Shown here: piece by piece, positions 26,420-34,529 of the stretch
How positions within the stretch are numbered: the stretch's first letter is position 1
Layout: every line of letters starts with the position of its first letter
DNA from: Nonomuraea cavernae
GTDB taxonomy: Bacteria > Actinomycetota > Actinomycetes > Streptosporangiales > Streptosporangiaceae
Direction of reading: 5' to 3'
Assembly (NCBI RefSeq): GCF_014646355.1
Contig: NZ_BMNH01000018.1
Location: forward strand, 80,330 to 144,329
DNA length: 64,000 nucleotides
Position numbers and translations under genes: made by a program
Notes under the pieces: generated by a model
What the model saw: only the letters and a program-made list of their open reading frames with translations
Database searches by the model: none
Told to the model about the DNA's origin: nothing

Positions 26420-26990
26420 CGGCAGCCGCCGCTTTCAGGGCCTTCCTCGCCCGGTTCTTCGCCGAGCGGCGACCGTACAGGCGGGCGCAGAACGAGGTCA
26501 GCACCTCGACCATGTCCCGCACGAGGTCGTCTTCGACTTCACCGTCATCCAGGACGACAAGACGACGACCAGCGGCCTCCAGCGCGGCTTCAACGAGTTC
26601 GGTGTTCATCCGGCCCAGCCGGTCACGATGCTCGACCACCACGGTCGTCACCTTCGCATCGGCCAGCAGACGACGGGCCTTCATGCGCCCGCCGTTCATA
26701 CCGGACGCGATCTCGGACTCGACACGGACGACCGTGTGCCCCGCCTTCGCCGCCCACTGCGACAGCCGGGCGACCTGGCGTTCCAGGTCCGCCTTCTGAT
26801 CGTGGGAGGAGACGCGGGCGTACAGACCCACGCCGCCGGTCACCGGCGGTGAGGTGTTCGCGTCGATGTTGACCAGGATCGTGCGTGGCCCCACTCGCTC
26901 CGCGGGAACCGGCAACGTGCCCTCACGGAACCAGCGGTACGCGGTGCGAGGAGCGATTCCCTGCGCTCGCGCCCATTCCGTCAGGTTCAC
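26412..26990 (-). CDS. tnpA: IS607-type serine recombinase TnpA
   Basis: A 192-residue transposase with an N-terminal MerR-like DNA-binding helix-turn-helix (NLTEWARAQGIAPRTAYRWF) followed by a resolvase-type catalytic domain. The catalytic serine is in GLYARVSSHDQ (S61 or S62) and the conserved arginine region is VVVEHRDRLGRM. The small size and N-terminal rather than C-terminal DNA-binding domain are characteristic of IS607. The GTG start is at 26988-26990. It overlaps tnpB by 8 bp. The element looks intact and potentially mobile. Confidence 0.92.
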   Translation of the reverse strand: MNLTEWARAQGIAPRTAYRWFREGTLPVPAERVGPRTILVNIDANTSPPVTGGVGLYARVSSHDQKADLERQVARLSQWAAKAGHTVVRVESEIASGMNGGRMKARRLLADAKVTTVVVEHRDRLGRMNTELVEAALEAAGRRLVVLDDGEVEDDLVRDMVEVLTSFCARLYGRRSAKNRARKALKAAAADE

Positions 26991-27064
26991 AAGACAAGAC
27001 GCTACACCACCCTTGAACAGTAATGGTCACTAACAAACACTCAATCAGCAGCAGTTGCCAGCCC

Positions 27065-27688
27065 CTAGTCTGGCGCGACCGGTGGGGTGGCTTCCACCCT
27101 GGAGCGGGGCGCGGCGAGCCAGCAGGTGAGGCTCTCCCAGCCGAACAACGCCCACAGGTAGACCGCGAGCAGCACGAACCCGCCGGTCATGAAGCCGACG
27201 ACGGCGGTCAGTGAGATCACCAGCATCCGGCCGTCCCAGCCGAGCGCCGCCGTCGACAGCCACGGCGGCGGATAGACGTGTTGGCGCAGCCGGTAGACCA
27301 GATCGTAGTGATGGAAGGCCAGCGCGCCGAGCAGCAGGAAGATCAACGCGGGATGCACGTCGTGGGCGAAGCCGCAGGCCGCGATGAACGAGTATTCGAT
27401 CATCCGCAGGATCGGTGGCACCAGCCAGTCGAACCGGCCGTCGTGCGGATGGGAGCTGCCCGGTCCGGCCAGCAGGAGCGTCACGAGCGGCGCGAAGAAC
27501 GCGATGCCGTCGGACCCGGCCACGCCGAGCAGCAGCAGCACGCCGGTGACGAACGTCCCGGCGATCACCGGCGGAAGCGGCGGCAACTGGCCCGCCACGA
27601 GCAGGCCCATGCCGCGCGAGAGCGGTCCGTCGTCGCGGTAGGCGACGACCTTGCTGTCGGGAACCGGCGTCATGTGCACCGTGATCAT
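27065..27688 (-). CDS. Membrane partner protein of the CDP-alcohol phosphotransferase
   Basis: A 207-residue protein with four or five hydrophobic helices (VIAGTFVTGVLLLLGVAG, IAFFAPLVTLLLAG, MLVISLTAVVGFMTGGFVLLAVYLWALFGW) and conserved-looking loops HDVHPALIFLLLGALAFHHYDLVYRL. I do not recognise a named function. Its ATG overlaps the stop of the fused CDP-alcohol phosphotransferase gene (ATGA), so the two proteins are made together and may form a complex or successive steps. It was probably followed by the cytidylyltransferase gene before the IS607 insertion. Confidence 0.7.
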   Translation of the reverse strand: MITVHMTPVPDSKVVAYRDDGPLSRGMGLLVAGQLPPLPPVIAGTFVTGVLLLLGVAGSDGIAFFAPLVTLLLAGPGSSHPHDGRFDWLVPPILRMIEYSFIAACGFAHDVHPALIFLLLGALAFHHYDLVYRLRQHVYPPPWLSTAALGWDGRMLVISLTAVVGFMTGGFVLLAVYLWALFGWESLTCWLAAPRSRVEATPPVAPD

Positions 27689-29127
27689 CGGGCCGACCTC
27701 GCAATCCGGCCGGCGAGCTGGTAGGCCGCCGCCACCCCGCCCCACCCCAGCAGGGCCAGGAACGTCACGCGGGCGTTGAACACCGCCGCGGTGATCGCGA
27801 TCAGCGCCATCCGCTCCCCGATCGGCAACACGATCATTCGTTTGGCCCAGCGGGTGATCGACTCGCGTTCCATCCGCTGGGCCAGCCGCAGCACGCCCTG
27901 CCTCGGCACGTTGTGGCGGGCCGCGTCGGCCGGCTCCAGCAGCGAGCGCGCCGGCTTGGCCCACAGCGCGCCGACCCGTCTCGCGTCGGCCAGCGCCCCG
28001 CCGTACGAGAAGTCGACGGAGTGGCGTACGACCTGGAGGATCATCGCGGCGGCTGCGAGGTACCAGATGCCGTCGGGCCCGCCAGGGCCGGACGGCACAC
28101 CGGCGGCGTAGCCGAAGGCCAGGCCGACATAGACGATGTACTCCTTCAGCCGGTCGGCCATGCCGTCGGCCCACGCGCCGAGCGGCGAGAAGGTGCGGGT
28201 GTAGCGGGCCAGCTGGCCGTCGAGGCAGTCGAGCACGAACGACAGGTAGAGCAGCACCGCCCCGCAGATCTGCGCGGTGCGGTCGCCCGCCGAGAACCAC
28301 ACCGCCGACAGCACGGCCAGCGCGACCGAGATGCCGGTGACGGAGTTGGGCGTGAGCTTGAGCCGGGCGGCGGGCCGCACCAGGTGGCGCGACCAGGACG
28401 AGACGAAGTAGGTGGCGAAGAAGCCGTCGCGGGACTTGATCGCGCCGTCGAGCCGGACCTCGGCCTCGTCCACCTCGGCCAGCCGTTCGATCGCCGCCTC
28501 GGCGGAGGACTGGCCGGTGACGCGGTCGGCGTGCAGGGGCCCGAGCCGGACGGCGCGCACCCGCACGCCGGACCGCACCAGGCCGACCAGCAGCAGGTCG
28601 ATCGCCTCGACCGTGGTGACGGGCCCGAGTTTGCCCGCCTCGGCCAGGTCGGCCAGCTCCTCGGCCAGGTCGGCCAGCGTGGCGAGATCGGTCTCGCTCA
28701 CCTGGAGCACGCCCCGGAACGTGGCGTTGGCCTCGGGAACCGTGTGGAAGGAGCTTCCCGAGGCGCCGACCACGCCGTTGTCGTCGCGGACGGGCGGCCG
28801 CAACGGGCCCTCGACGGTGTCATGGGAGATCAGCGCCATCGTGGCCCGAGACGGGTCCTCCACCAGCGACGCGAGAGCCTCGGTGTGCGCCACCAGGTCG
28901 GCCGGCAGCACGACGACAGCGCCCTCCGCGCTCCTCACGATCTTGGCGACGCCGCGCAGGTCGGCGCCGAGCCCGTCGCCGGGCGAGAGCACGTGGACGT
29001 CACGGACTGGAAGCGTGGCGAGCTGGTCGTTGATCCGGTCGAGCAGGGTGCCGTCGCCGCAGGGAAGCCGGCCGGCCGGGGTCGTGGCGAGCAGCACCAC
29101 CGAGGTGGTCGCGCTGGCACGCGTCAT
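27685..29127 (-). CDS. Nucleotidyltransferase-like / CDP-alcohol phosphotransferase fusion
   Basis: A 480-residue protein. The first ~230 residues look like a nucleotidyltransferase fold (TSVVLLATTPAGRLPCGDGTLLDRIN; GAVVVLPADLV) but lack the GxGxR...PK signature. The second half is a complete CDP-alcohol phosphotransferase with DCLDGQLARYTRTFSPLG and AWADGMAD, matching DxxDGxxAR(x8)GxxxDxxxD, plus about six hydrophobic helices. The order resembles bifunctional inositol-phosphate cytidylyltransferase/DIPP synthase. The ATG at 29125-29127 is used; a TTG at 29139 lies 10 bases after GGAGG and is a good alternative. The gene is divergent from the IspD-SDR gene. Confidence 0.8.
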   Translation of the reverse strand: MTRASATTSVVLLATTPAGRLPCGDGTLLDRINDQLATLPVRDVHVLSPGDGLGADLRGVAKIVRSAEGAVVVLPADLVAHTEALASLVEDPSRATMALISHDTVEGPLRPPVRDDNGVVGASGSSFHTVPEANATFRGVLQVSETDLATLADLAEELADLAEAGKLGPVTTVEAIDLLLVGLVRSGVRVRAVRLGPLHADRVTGQSSAEAAIERLAEVDEAEVRLDGAIKSRDGFFATYFVSSWSRHLVRPAARLKLTPNSVTGISVALAVLSAVWFSAGDRTAQICGAVLLYLSFVLDCLDGQLARYTRTFSPLGAWADGMADRLKEYIVYVGLAFGYAAGVPSGPGGPDGIWYLAAAAMILQVVRHSVDFSYGGALADARRVGALWAKPARSLLEPADAARHNVPRQGVLRLAQRMERESITRWAKRMIVLPIGERMALIAITAAVFNARVTFLALLGWGGVAAAYQLAGRIARSAR

Positions 29128-29233
29128 GGAATCAGTCAAAAGCGCAGGTCCTCCCGGTCGCGAGGGAGTGCGTGGACACAGCGTAGCGACAGGGCGACGC
29201 GATAACACGGAACCGGGCCGTTACGCTCGCCGT

Positions 29234-30508
29234 ATGAATTCCCGGTTGTCCACTGTGGGCGTGATTCTGGCGGGCGGTGTCGGCCGGCGTGTCGGGCGCG
29301 GCACGCCCAAGCAGCTCATCCCGATCGCCGGACGATCCATCCTGGAGCACACCCTGGCCGTGTTCGACGGCTCGCCCGAGATCGACGAGATCGTGGTGCT
29401 GATGACGCCCGGCTACGCCGACCAGGTGCGGGAGATCGTGGAGCGCCGCGGTTTCGGCAAGGTCGGCCAGATCGTCGACGGTGGCGAGAGCCGCACGGAG
29501 AGCACCTGGCGGGCGTTGCGAGCGATCGGCCACCGGGAGTGCGACGTGCTCCTGCACGACGCTGTACGCCCTCTCCTGGAGCCCCGGATCATCACGGCGT
29601 GTGTCCGGGCCCTCCAGACCCACACGGCCGTGGAGGTGGCCATCCCGAGCTCCGACACGATCCTGGTGGCCGCTCCGGGGCCCGGCGGCGAGATCATCGG
29701 CGACGTCCTTGACAGGTCGCTGTTGAGGCGTGCCCAGACCCCGCAGTGCTTCCGGCTGTCGGTCATTCGCGAGGCCTACGAGCGGGCCCTCGCCGACCCC
29801 GAGTTCGAGCGGCGGCCCGCCACCGACGACTGCGGCGTGGTGCTGCGCTACCTGCCGGACGTGCCGATCCACCTCGTGCCGGGCAGCGAGCGCAACATGA
29901 AGGTCACCCACCCCGACGACCTGCACCTCGCCGAGCGGCTCTTCCACCTGGCCGACGCGGGCGTGCCCGCGCCGGGGCCGGCGGGCCGGCGGGCCGGCCT
30001 GGACGGCGCGACCGTGGTCGTCTTCGGCCCCGGGCGCGACCTGGCGCTCCTGGCCGAGCAGGAGGGGGCTCGGACGCGCGTGTTCGCCGGGGAGGTGCGC
30101 GTCGAGGACCACGACGCGGTCGTCAAGGCGCTGGCCTCGGTGGGGCGGGTCGACCACGTGGTCTACGCGCCGGAGGTCCCGCACCTGGGCGGGCTCGCCG
30201 ACGCCGCCGACGAGACCCTGCGGACCGGCTACCTGGGCCCGGTCAACGTGGCCCGGGCCGCCCATCCCCACCTGCGCGAGACGCGGGGCGGGCTGCTGAT
30301 CGGCACCCACGGCCACACCGAAGGCGGGGCCGCCCACAGCCTCCGCTCCTCGGCCCGGGCCGCGGTCGCCGACCTGACCCGGGCCCTGGCCGCCGAGTGG
30401 GCCGGCGAGGGGGTGCGGGTCAACTGCGTCGACCCCGGGGCGCCGGCTCAGACCTGGCTCGACATCCTGGTGTCCGGGCTCACCGGGCGGGTGCCGGGCG
30501 GCGCCTGA
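29234..30508 (+). CDS. IspD-like cytidylyltransferase fused to an SDR domain (CDP-ribitol synthase type)
   Basis: A 424-residue two-domain protein. Residues ~1-235 are an IspD/TarI-type cytidylyltransferase with an intact active site: GVILAGGVGRRVGRGTPKQ, LLHDAVRPLL, AQTPQCFRL, TDDCGVV and NMKVTHPDDL. Residues ~255-424 are a short-chain dehydrogenase-like domain, the layout of Bcs1/Acs1 enzymes that make CDP-ribitol from ribulose-5-phosphate. However, the glycine-rich motif reads VVFGPGRDLA, and the YxxxK catalytic pair is replaced by LRSSAR, so reductase activity is doubtful. The start is the ATG at 29234. It probably supplies a CDP-polyol to the adjacent phosphotransferases; IspD function in isoprenoid synthesis is less likely. 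Confidence 0.85.
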   Translation: MNSRLSTVGVILAGGVGRRVGRGTPKQLIPIAGRSILEHTLAVFDGSPEIDEIVVLMTPGYADQVREIVERRGFGKVGQIVDGGESRTESTWRALRAIGHRECDVLLHDAVRPLLEPRIITACVRALQTHTAVEVAIPSSDTILVAAPGPGGEIIGDVLDRSLLRRAQTPQCFRLSVIREAYERALADPEFERRPATDDCGVVLRYLPDVPIHLVPGSERNMKVTHPDDLHLAERLFHLADAGVPAPGPAGRRAGLDGATVVVFGPGRDLALLAEQEGARTRVFAGEVRVEDHDAVVKALASVGRVDHVVYAPEVPHLGGLADAADETLRTGYLGPVNVARAAHPHLRETRGGLLIGTHGHTEGGAAHSLRSSARAAVADLTRALAAEWAGEGVRVNCVDPGAPAQTWLDILVSGLTGRVPGGA

Positions 30509-30524
30509 CGGACGCCGCCCGGCC

Positions 30525-31556
30525 TCACGAACCCGGTGGGCGGGCGAGCTTGCGCGGGCTGGTCAGGAAGCCCCAGCCCCAGGAGATGTGCATGGTGGCG
30601 TACACGAGGGGGAGCCTGAGCTTGACCGCCGCCGGATGCCCGCTGCTGGTCAGGGCCGAGCCCGCGAGGATGGCCAGCGCGTAGCCGCCCGGGACGATCA
30701 GCGACAGCGGGAAGAACGGCGCGACGACCAGGCCGAGCGCCATCGCCACCACCGCCGCCGGCGGCGCGAGGTAGCGCAGGTTGATCGTGCCCTCGTGGGT
30801 GCGTGAGACCACGTGCCGCCAGCGTCCGTAGTGGAAGTACTGCTTGGCCAGTGCCTTCACGGTGGGCCGGGGCCGGTAGGAGACCCGCATCCGCGGCTGG
30901 AACCACACGAGCCCGCCGGTCTTGCGGATGCGGTGGTTCATCTCCCAGTCCTGGGCCCGCTGGAAGTGCTCGTCGTAGCCGCCGACCCGGTCGAGGGCCG
31001 TGCGGCGGAACACCCCCAGGTAGACCGTGTCGGCCGGGCCGGCCGTGCCGCCCACGTGGAAGGCCGCCGCGCCGACGCCGATCTTGGACGTCATGGCGCA
31101 CGCCACGGCCTTCTCGAAGGCGGTGACGCCCTCGGCGGCCATCACGCCGCCCACGTTGTCGGCGCCGGTCTCCTCCAACGTCTCGACCGCGACGCGCAGG
31201 TAGTCGGAGGGCAGCATGGCGTGCCCGTCGACCCTGGCGATGATGCCGTTGCGGGAGGCGGCGATCGCGGCGTTGAGCGCGTTGGGGGTGCGGCCCGTAG
31301 GGTTGGGCACCACGACGACCCGGCGGTCGGCCTGGGAGATGGCCTCGGCGACCTCCTGGGTGCGGTCTTGTGAGGGCCCCACGGCGAGGACGACCTCGAT
31401 CTCGCCGGGATAGCTCTGGGCGAGGACCTGGGACACGGCCTCGCGTAGGTGCCGCTCCTCGTTGAGGACCGGCATGACGACGGAGATGGGTGGCCAGCTA
31501 CGTGTCTCCGCTGGCGCGTGCGGCGAGTCGGGGAACTGCTTCATGGCGGGGCTCAC
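30525..31556 (-). CDS. GT2 glycosyltransferase with C-terminal membrane helices
   Basis: A 343-residue GT2 enzyme resembling ExoA-type succinoglycan glucosyltransferases. The GT-A domain starts ISVVMPVLNEERHL; the metal-binding segment is ARVDGHAML (DGH rather than DxD), and the base region is FQRAQDWEMNHRIRKTGG. Two or three hydrophobic helices follow (AVVAMALGLVVAPFFPLSLIV). It is convergent with the IspD-SDR gene and divergent from the second LCP gene, with the starts less than 100 bp apart. It is likely to act on the glycopolymer that this LCP enzyme ligates. Confidence 0.85.
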   Translation of the reverse strand: MSPAMKQFPDSPHAPAETRSWPPISVVMPVLNEERHLREAVSQVLAQSYPGEIEVVLAVGPSQDRTQEVAEAISQADRRVVVVPNPTGRTPNALNAAIAASRNGIIARVDGHAMLPSDYLRVAVETLEETGADNVGGVMAAEGVTAFEKAVACAMTSKIGVGAAAFHVGGTAGPADTVYLGVFRRTALDRVGGYDEHFQRAQDWEMNHRIRKTGGLVWFQPRMRVSYRPRPTVKALAKQYFHYGRWRHVVSRTHEGTINLRYLAPPAAVVAMALGLVVAPFFPLSLIVPGGYALAILAGSALTSSGHPAAVKLRLPLVYATMHISWGWGFLTSPRKLARPPGS

Positions 31557-31624
31557 GCTACTGTACGACCAGGGGAGGAGGGCAATCGAAGGCCCGATCC
31601 TCCGGCAGCACAGAGGGGGACGGG

Positions 31625-33076
31625 ATGCGCGACCCGGGCGAGGAGGACGCTGGGGTGCACGTGGGCGGGGACGCCTACGGCGGCGTCAGGCTCGCGGGCG
31701 GTCGCCGGCGAAGGCGTGGCAGAGGCGCCAGGGCCCGTCGCCGAAATGTGATCATCGCCGGCCTGTTGTCCACCGGAGTGCTGGTCGGCACCGGCGTGGT
31801 GTGGGCGACTCCCCGGCAGATCGGCTCGGTCGACGCCGGCGTGGCCGAGTCGGCGCCGCGCGGCGCGATGAACATCCTGCTCGTCGGCATCGACAAGCGC
31901 GACGACCTCACCCGCAAGCAGCAGAACCAACTCAAGCTCGGCCGCGAGTCGGGCCAGCGCACCGACACGATGATGGTCATCCGCCTGTCCGAGGACCACA
32001 CCCGCATCACCGTGGTGAGCCTGCCCCGCGACACCTGGACGACCATCCCCGGCCAGGGCGAACACAAGATCAATTCGGCCTACCAGTTCGGCGGCCCGAA
32101 GCTCGCGGTCCAGGCCGTGCAGCACGCCACCGGGCTGCGGATCAACCGCTACATCGAGGTCAACGTCCTCGGCTTCATCGACGTCGTCGACTCGCTCGGC
32201 GGGGTGACGGTGTGCACCCCGGTGCCGATCAACGACCCCAAGACCGGGCTCACCCTCGCCGCCGGCACCCACGAGCTGCGCGGGGCGCAGGCCCTCGGCT
32301 ACGCCCGCACCCGCGCCACGGCCCGCTCCGACCTCGACCGCATCGACCGGCAGCAGCAGGTCATCTCGGCGATGCTCGACCGCGCGCTGAGCGCCGGCAC
32401 GCTGGCCAACCCGGCCCGGCTGGCCTCGTTCGTCAACTCCACGCTGCGCACCGTCAAGGTCGACCCCGACGACGGGCTGATGGGGCTCGCCACCCAGCTC
32501 AGGGACGTCTCCCTGAACGACGTGAAGTTCGCCGACGTGCCGCTGTCCAACGTCGACTTCAAGACCCCGACCGGCGAGTCCGCGGTGCTGTGGGACAAGG
32601 ACGCGGCGCGCGACATGTTCGCCCGGATCGCCGCCGACGAGGACCTGGCCGAGCCCACCCCCTCGCCCAGCGCCTCGGCCTCCGCCAAGCCGACCGCCCT
32701 CACGATCCCGCCGGAGCGCATCTCGCTCGTGGTCAAGAACGGCACGCTCATCACCGGGCTCGGCGCGCGCAGCAAGGCGGCGCTGGTCGCGGCCGGGTTC
32801 GCGGTGCCCGGCGAGCCGGGCAACACCACGCGTAAGGACCACAAGAAGACGCTCATCCGCTACGGACCCGATCGCGAGGACTCCGCCCGCACGGTCGCCG
32901 CCGCCATCCCGGGCGCCGAGTTGCGCGAGGTCGACACGAAGGGGATCGAGGTGATCCTCGGCAGCGACCAGCCGAAGATCAAGAAAGTCTCGGTGACGTC
33001 CACGCCGACCGCAAAGCCGTCCACCGGCGCTACACCGGAAACCAAGACGGCAACCCAGAACATCTGTAAAAAGTAG
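31625..33076 (+). CDS. LytR-CpsA-Psr (LCP) family wall-polymer ligase, second copy
   Basis: A 483-residue LCP protein: basic cytoplasmic leader, one membrane helix (NVIIAGLLSTGVLVGTGVVWA), an LCP domain with NILLVGIDKRDD, RTDTMMVIRL, SLPRDTWTTIP and YARTRATARSDLDRIDRQQQ, and a LytR_C domain (ISLVVKNGTLITGLGARSKAAL). The Ser/Thr/Pro-rich tail is likely wall-exposed. The ATG at 31625 follows AGAGGGGGACGGG. Having two LCP ligases in one locus suggests two polymers or partial redundancy. This one lies beside the polyol-phosphate genes and may attach a teichoic-acid-like chain. Confidence 0.92.
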   Translation: MRDPGEEDAGVHVGGDAYGGVRLAGGRRRRRGRGARARRRNVIIAGLLSTGVLVGTGVVWATPRQIGSVDAGVAESAPRGAMNILLVGIDKRDDLTRKQQNQLKLGRESGQRTDTMMVIRLSEDHTRITVVSLPRDTWTTIPGQGEHKINSAYQFGGPKLAVQAVQHATGLRINRYIEVNVLGFIDVVDSLGGVTVCTPVPINDPKTGLTLAAGTHELRGAQALGYARTRATARSDLDRIDRQQQVISAMLDRALSAGTLANPARLASFVNSTLRTVKVDPDDGLMGLATQLRDVSLNDVKFADVPLSNVDFKTPTGESAVLWDKDAARDMFARIAADEDLAEPTPSPSASASAKPTALTIPPERISLVVKNGTLITGLGARSKAALVAAGFAVPGEPGNTTRKDHKKTLIRYGPDREDSARTVAAAIPGAELREVDTKGIEVILGSDQPKIKKVSVTSTPTAKPSTGATPETKTATQNICKK

Positions 33077-33095
33077 GCATAATGATCCCGCCTAC
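33073..33095 (+). terminator. Weak stem-loop after the LCP gene
   Basis: GTAGGC (33073-33078, containing the stop codon TAG) pairs with GCCTAC (33090-33095) across an 11-base loop. There is no U-tract. It may attenuate or terminate transcription before the STAS gene. Confidence 0.3.
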
Positions 33096-33110
33096 GGGCA
33101 CGTCACACCC

Positions 33111-33458
33111 ATGGTGGTCAGCTGCTGGCGAGAGGATCCCTGCACTGTGCTCCGCGTGGTCGGAGACCTCGACGCGGCGGGCGCGCCCCGCCTGCGGGCG
33201 GAGCTCGATCAGGCCCTCGCCCTCCCCCATCCGCTCCATCTCGTCCTCGATCTGACCGAGGTTCCGTTCTGCGACTCCGTGGGGCTCGGCGTGCTGGTCG
33301 CCGGCCTCAACCACGTCCAGCGCCGGCACGGCCGGATGATCCTGGTGCTGGCCCCTGGCATGATCAGTCACCTGCTGACGATCACCAACCTCGACCGGCA
33401 CTTCGAGACGAGCGCGTCGATGGACGACGCGCGCACGGCCCTCGGCGCGGCGGCCTAG
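33111..33458 (+). CDS. STAS-domain anti-sigma-factor antagonist
   Basis: A 115-residue single STAS domain of the SpoIIAA/RsbV type. The strand-helix pattern TVLRVVGDLDAAGAPRLRAEL and the phosphorylation loop EVPFCDSVGLGVLVAGL, with Ser in CDSVG, are visible. Such proteins bind anti-sigma kinases when dephosphorylated and so release a sigma factor. A SpoIIE-type phosphatase gene lies 3 kb away (36333-37754) and could act on it, but no anti-sigma kinase gene is present in the window. Confidence 0.85.
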   Translation: MVVSCWREDPCTVLRVVGDLDAAGAPRLRAELDQALALPHPLHLVLDLTEVPFCDSVGLGVLVAGLNHVQRRHGRMILVLAPGMISHLLTITNLDRHFETSASMDDARTALGAAA

Positions 33459-33572
33459 GCAGCCCTCATACCAGGAGGCGTCGCGCGCGGAGACGGAGGT
33501 GTGCGAGACGATGGTCACGTCAGTCGGTGCGCACCTCCCTCCGGCCGCGTAGAGCCCGGGAGAGCCCTTCAG

Positions 33573-34418
33573 GTGGAGGCTTTCACGTTGTTCGATCAGT
33601 TCCCCGAGCCTGCCCGATCCCAGCTGGTCGCCGCGTACGAAGAGGGCAGGACCCGGCCCGAGTGGTGCTTCACGGAAGGCCAGGCGCGGCTCGCGTTCTG
33701 GGCGCCCTTCCGCGACGCGCCACCGGTGATCACCTGGCAGTTCGACCCCGGCCCCGATCCGGAGACGGCCGCCCGGCTGCTGCGGGACAGCCTCGCGGCG
33801 ATGCGGCTCAACAAGATCATCCATGACATCGCCCTTCCTCCTGGGCTGATCCCCACCGTCGACCGGGCCGTCGAGCACGAGGCCCTGACGGCGGCCGGGT
33901 TCGTGATGGAGGTCGAGCGGCTGATGCTCGAATGGCAGGCCGGCAGTGACCTGCCAGAGGAGCCGGGCAGGCTGCGATACGTCGCCGCCCGGCGGCTGGA
34001 CCCGGCCGAGGTGCTCGACCTGCTGGTACGCATCTCGCACGGCTCACTCGACTACGACACGCGGGTCGAGGTGGCGACCGAGGGGGCCGAGCACGAGGCC
34101 CGGTGGATGTACGACGACCTGGTCAACCGCAAGGCCAAGCCCGGCTGGTTCGTCATCGGCTACCTCGGCGACTCGCCCGTGGGCCTGGTGGCGCCCGACG
34201 ACCACTCCATCGCCTACATCGGCGTCGTGCCCGAACACCGCGGCCACGGCTACGTCGACGACCTGCTGGCCAAGGGCACCCGCACCCTCGCCGAGGCGGG
34301 CCTGCAACGCATCGTCGCCGCCACCGACACCGCCAACACCCCGACCGCGGCGGCCTTCCTGCGGGCCGGCTACTCCGAGGTCGGCCGCGTGTTCCGCTAC
34401 TACTGGAGGATGCCGTGA
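33573..34418 (+). CDS. GNAT family N-acetyltransferase
   Basis: A 281-residue protein whose C-terminal half is a GNAT domain: GWFVIGYLGDSPVGLVAP, IAYIGVVPEHRGHGYVDDLLAKG (the acetyl-CoA loop RGHGY) and TDTANTPTAAAFLRAGY. The N-terminal half (~1-130) is a second, weaker GNAT-like region. I choose GTG at 33573-33575, with GGGAGAG 8 bases upstream; a GTG at 33501 is possible but too close to its GGAGG. The substrate is unknown. The stop codon lies in a 26-bp tandem duplication. Confidence 0.75.
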   Translation: MEAFTLFDQFPEPARSQLVAAYEEGRTRPEWCFTEGQARLAFWAPFRDAPPVITWQFDPGPDPETAARLLRDSLAAMRLNKIIHDIALPPGLIPTVDRAVEHEALTAAGFVMEVERLMLEWQAGSDLPEEPGRLRYVAARRLDPAEVLDLLVRISHGSLDYDTRVEVATEGAEHEARWMYDDLVNRKAKPGWFVIGYLGDSPVGLVAPDDHSIAYIGVVPEHRGHGYVDDLLAKGTRTLAEAGLQRIVAATDTANTPTAAAFLRAGYSEVGRVFRYYWRMP

Positions 34419-34459
34419 GAGGCGAGCGCGTATGGATGCCGTGAGAGGCGAGCACGTGT
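34408..34459. repeat. 26-bp tandem duplication across a stop codon
   Basis: GGATGCCGTGAGAGGCGAGC followed by six bases (GCGTAT in copy one, ACGTGT in copy two) occurs twice in direct succession at 34408-34433 and 34434-34459. The acetyltransferase stop TGA is in the first copy. Confidence 0.85.
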
Positions 34460-34529
34460 CGTTGACCTGTGCCGAGCAGCGCGACGTGGGCAGTCGGAGG
34501 CCGGCGTGACATCAGGCGGGGAGTCAGGC

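Larger units (their letters stand above)
24745..27010 (-). mobile_element. IS607-family insertion element (tnpA + tnpB), approximate ends
   Basis: A serine recombinase gene and a TnpB gene overlapping by 8 bp form a standard two-gene IS607-type element. These elements have no inverted terminal repeats or target duplications, so the exact ends cannot be read; they should lie between about 24718 and 24757 on one side and 26991 and 27050 on the other. It interrupts a minus-strand row of polyol-phosphate genes between the membrane partner gene and the cytidylyltransferase gene. Confidence 0.8.
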
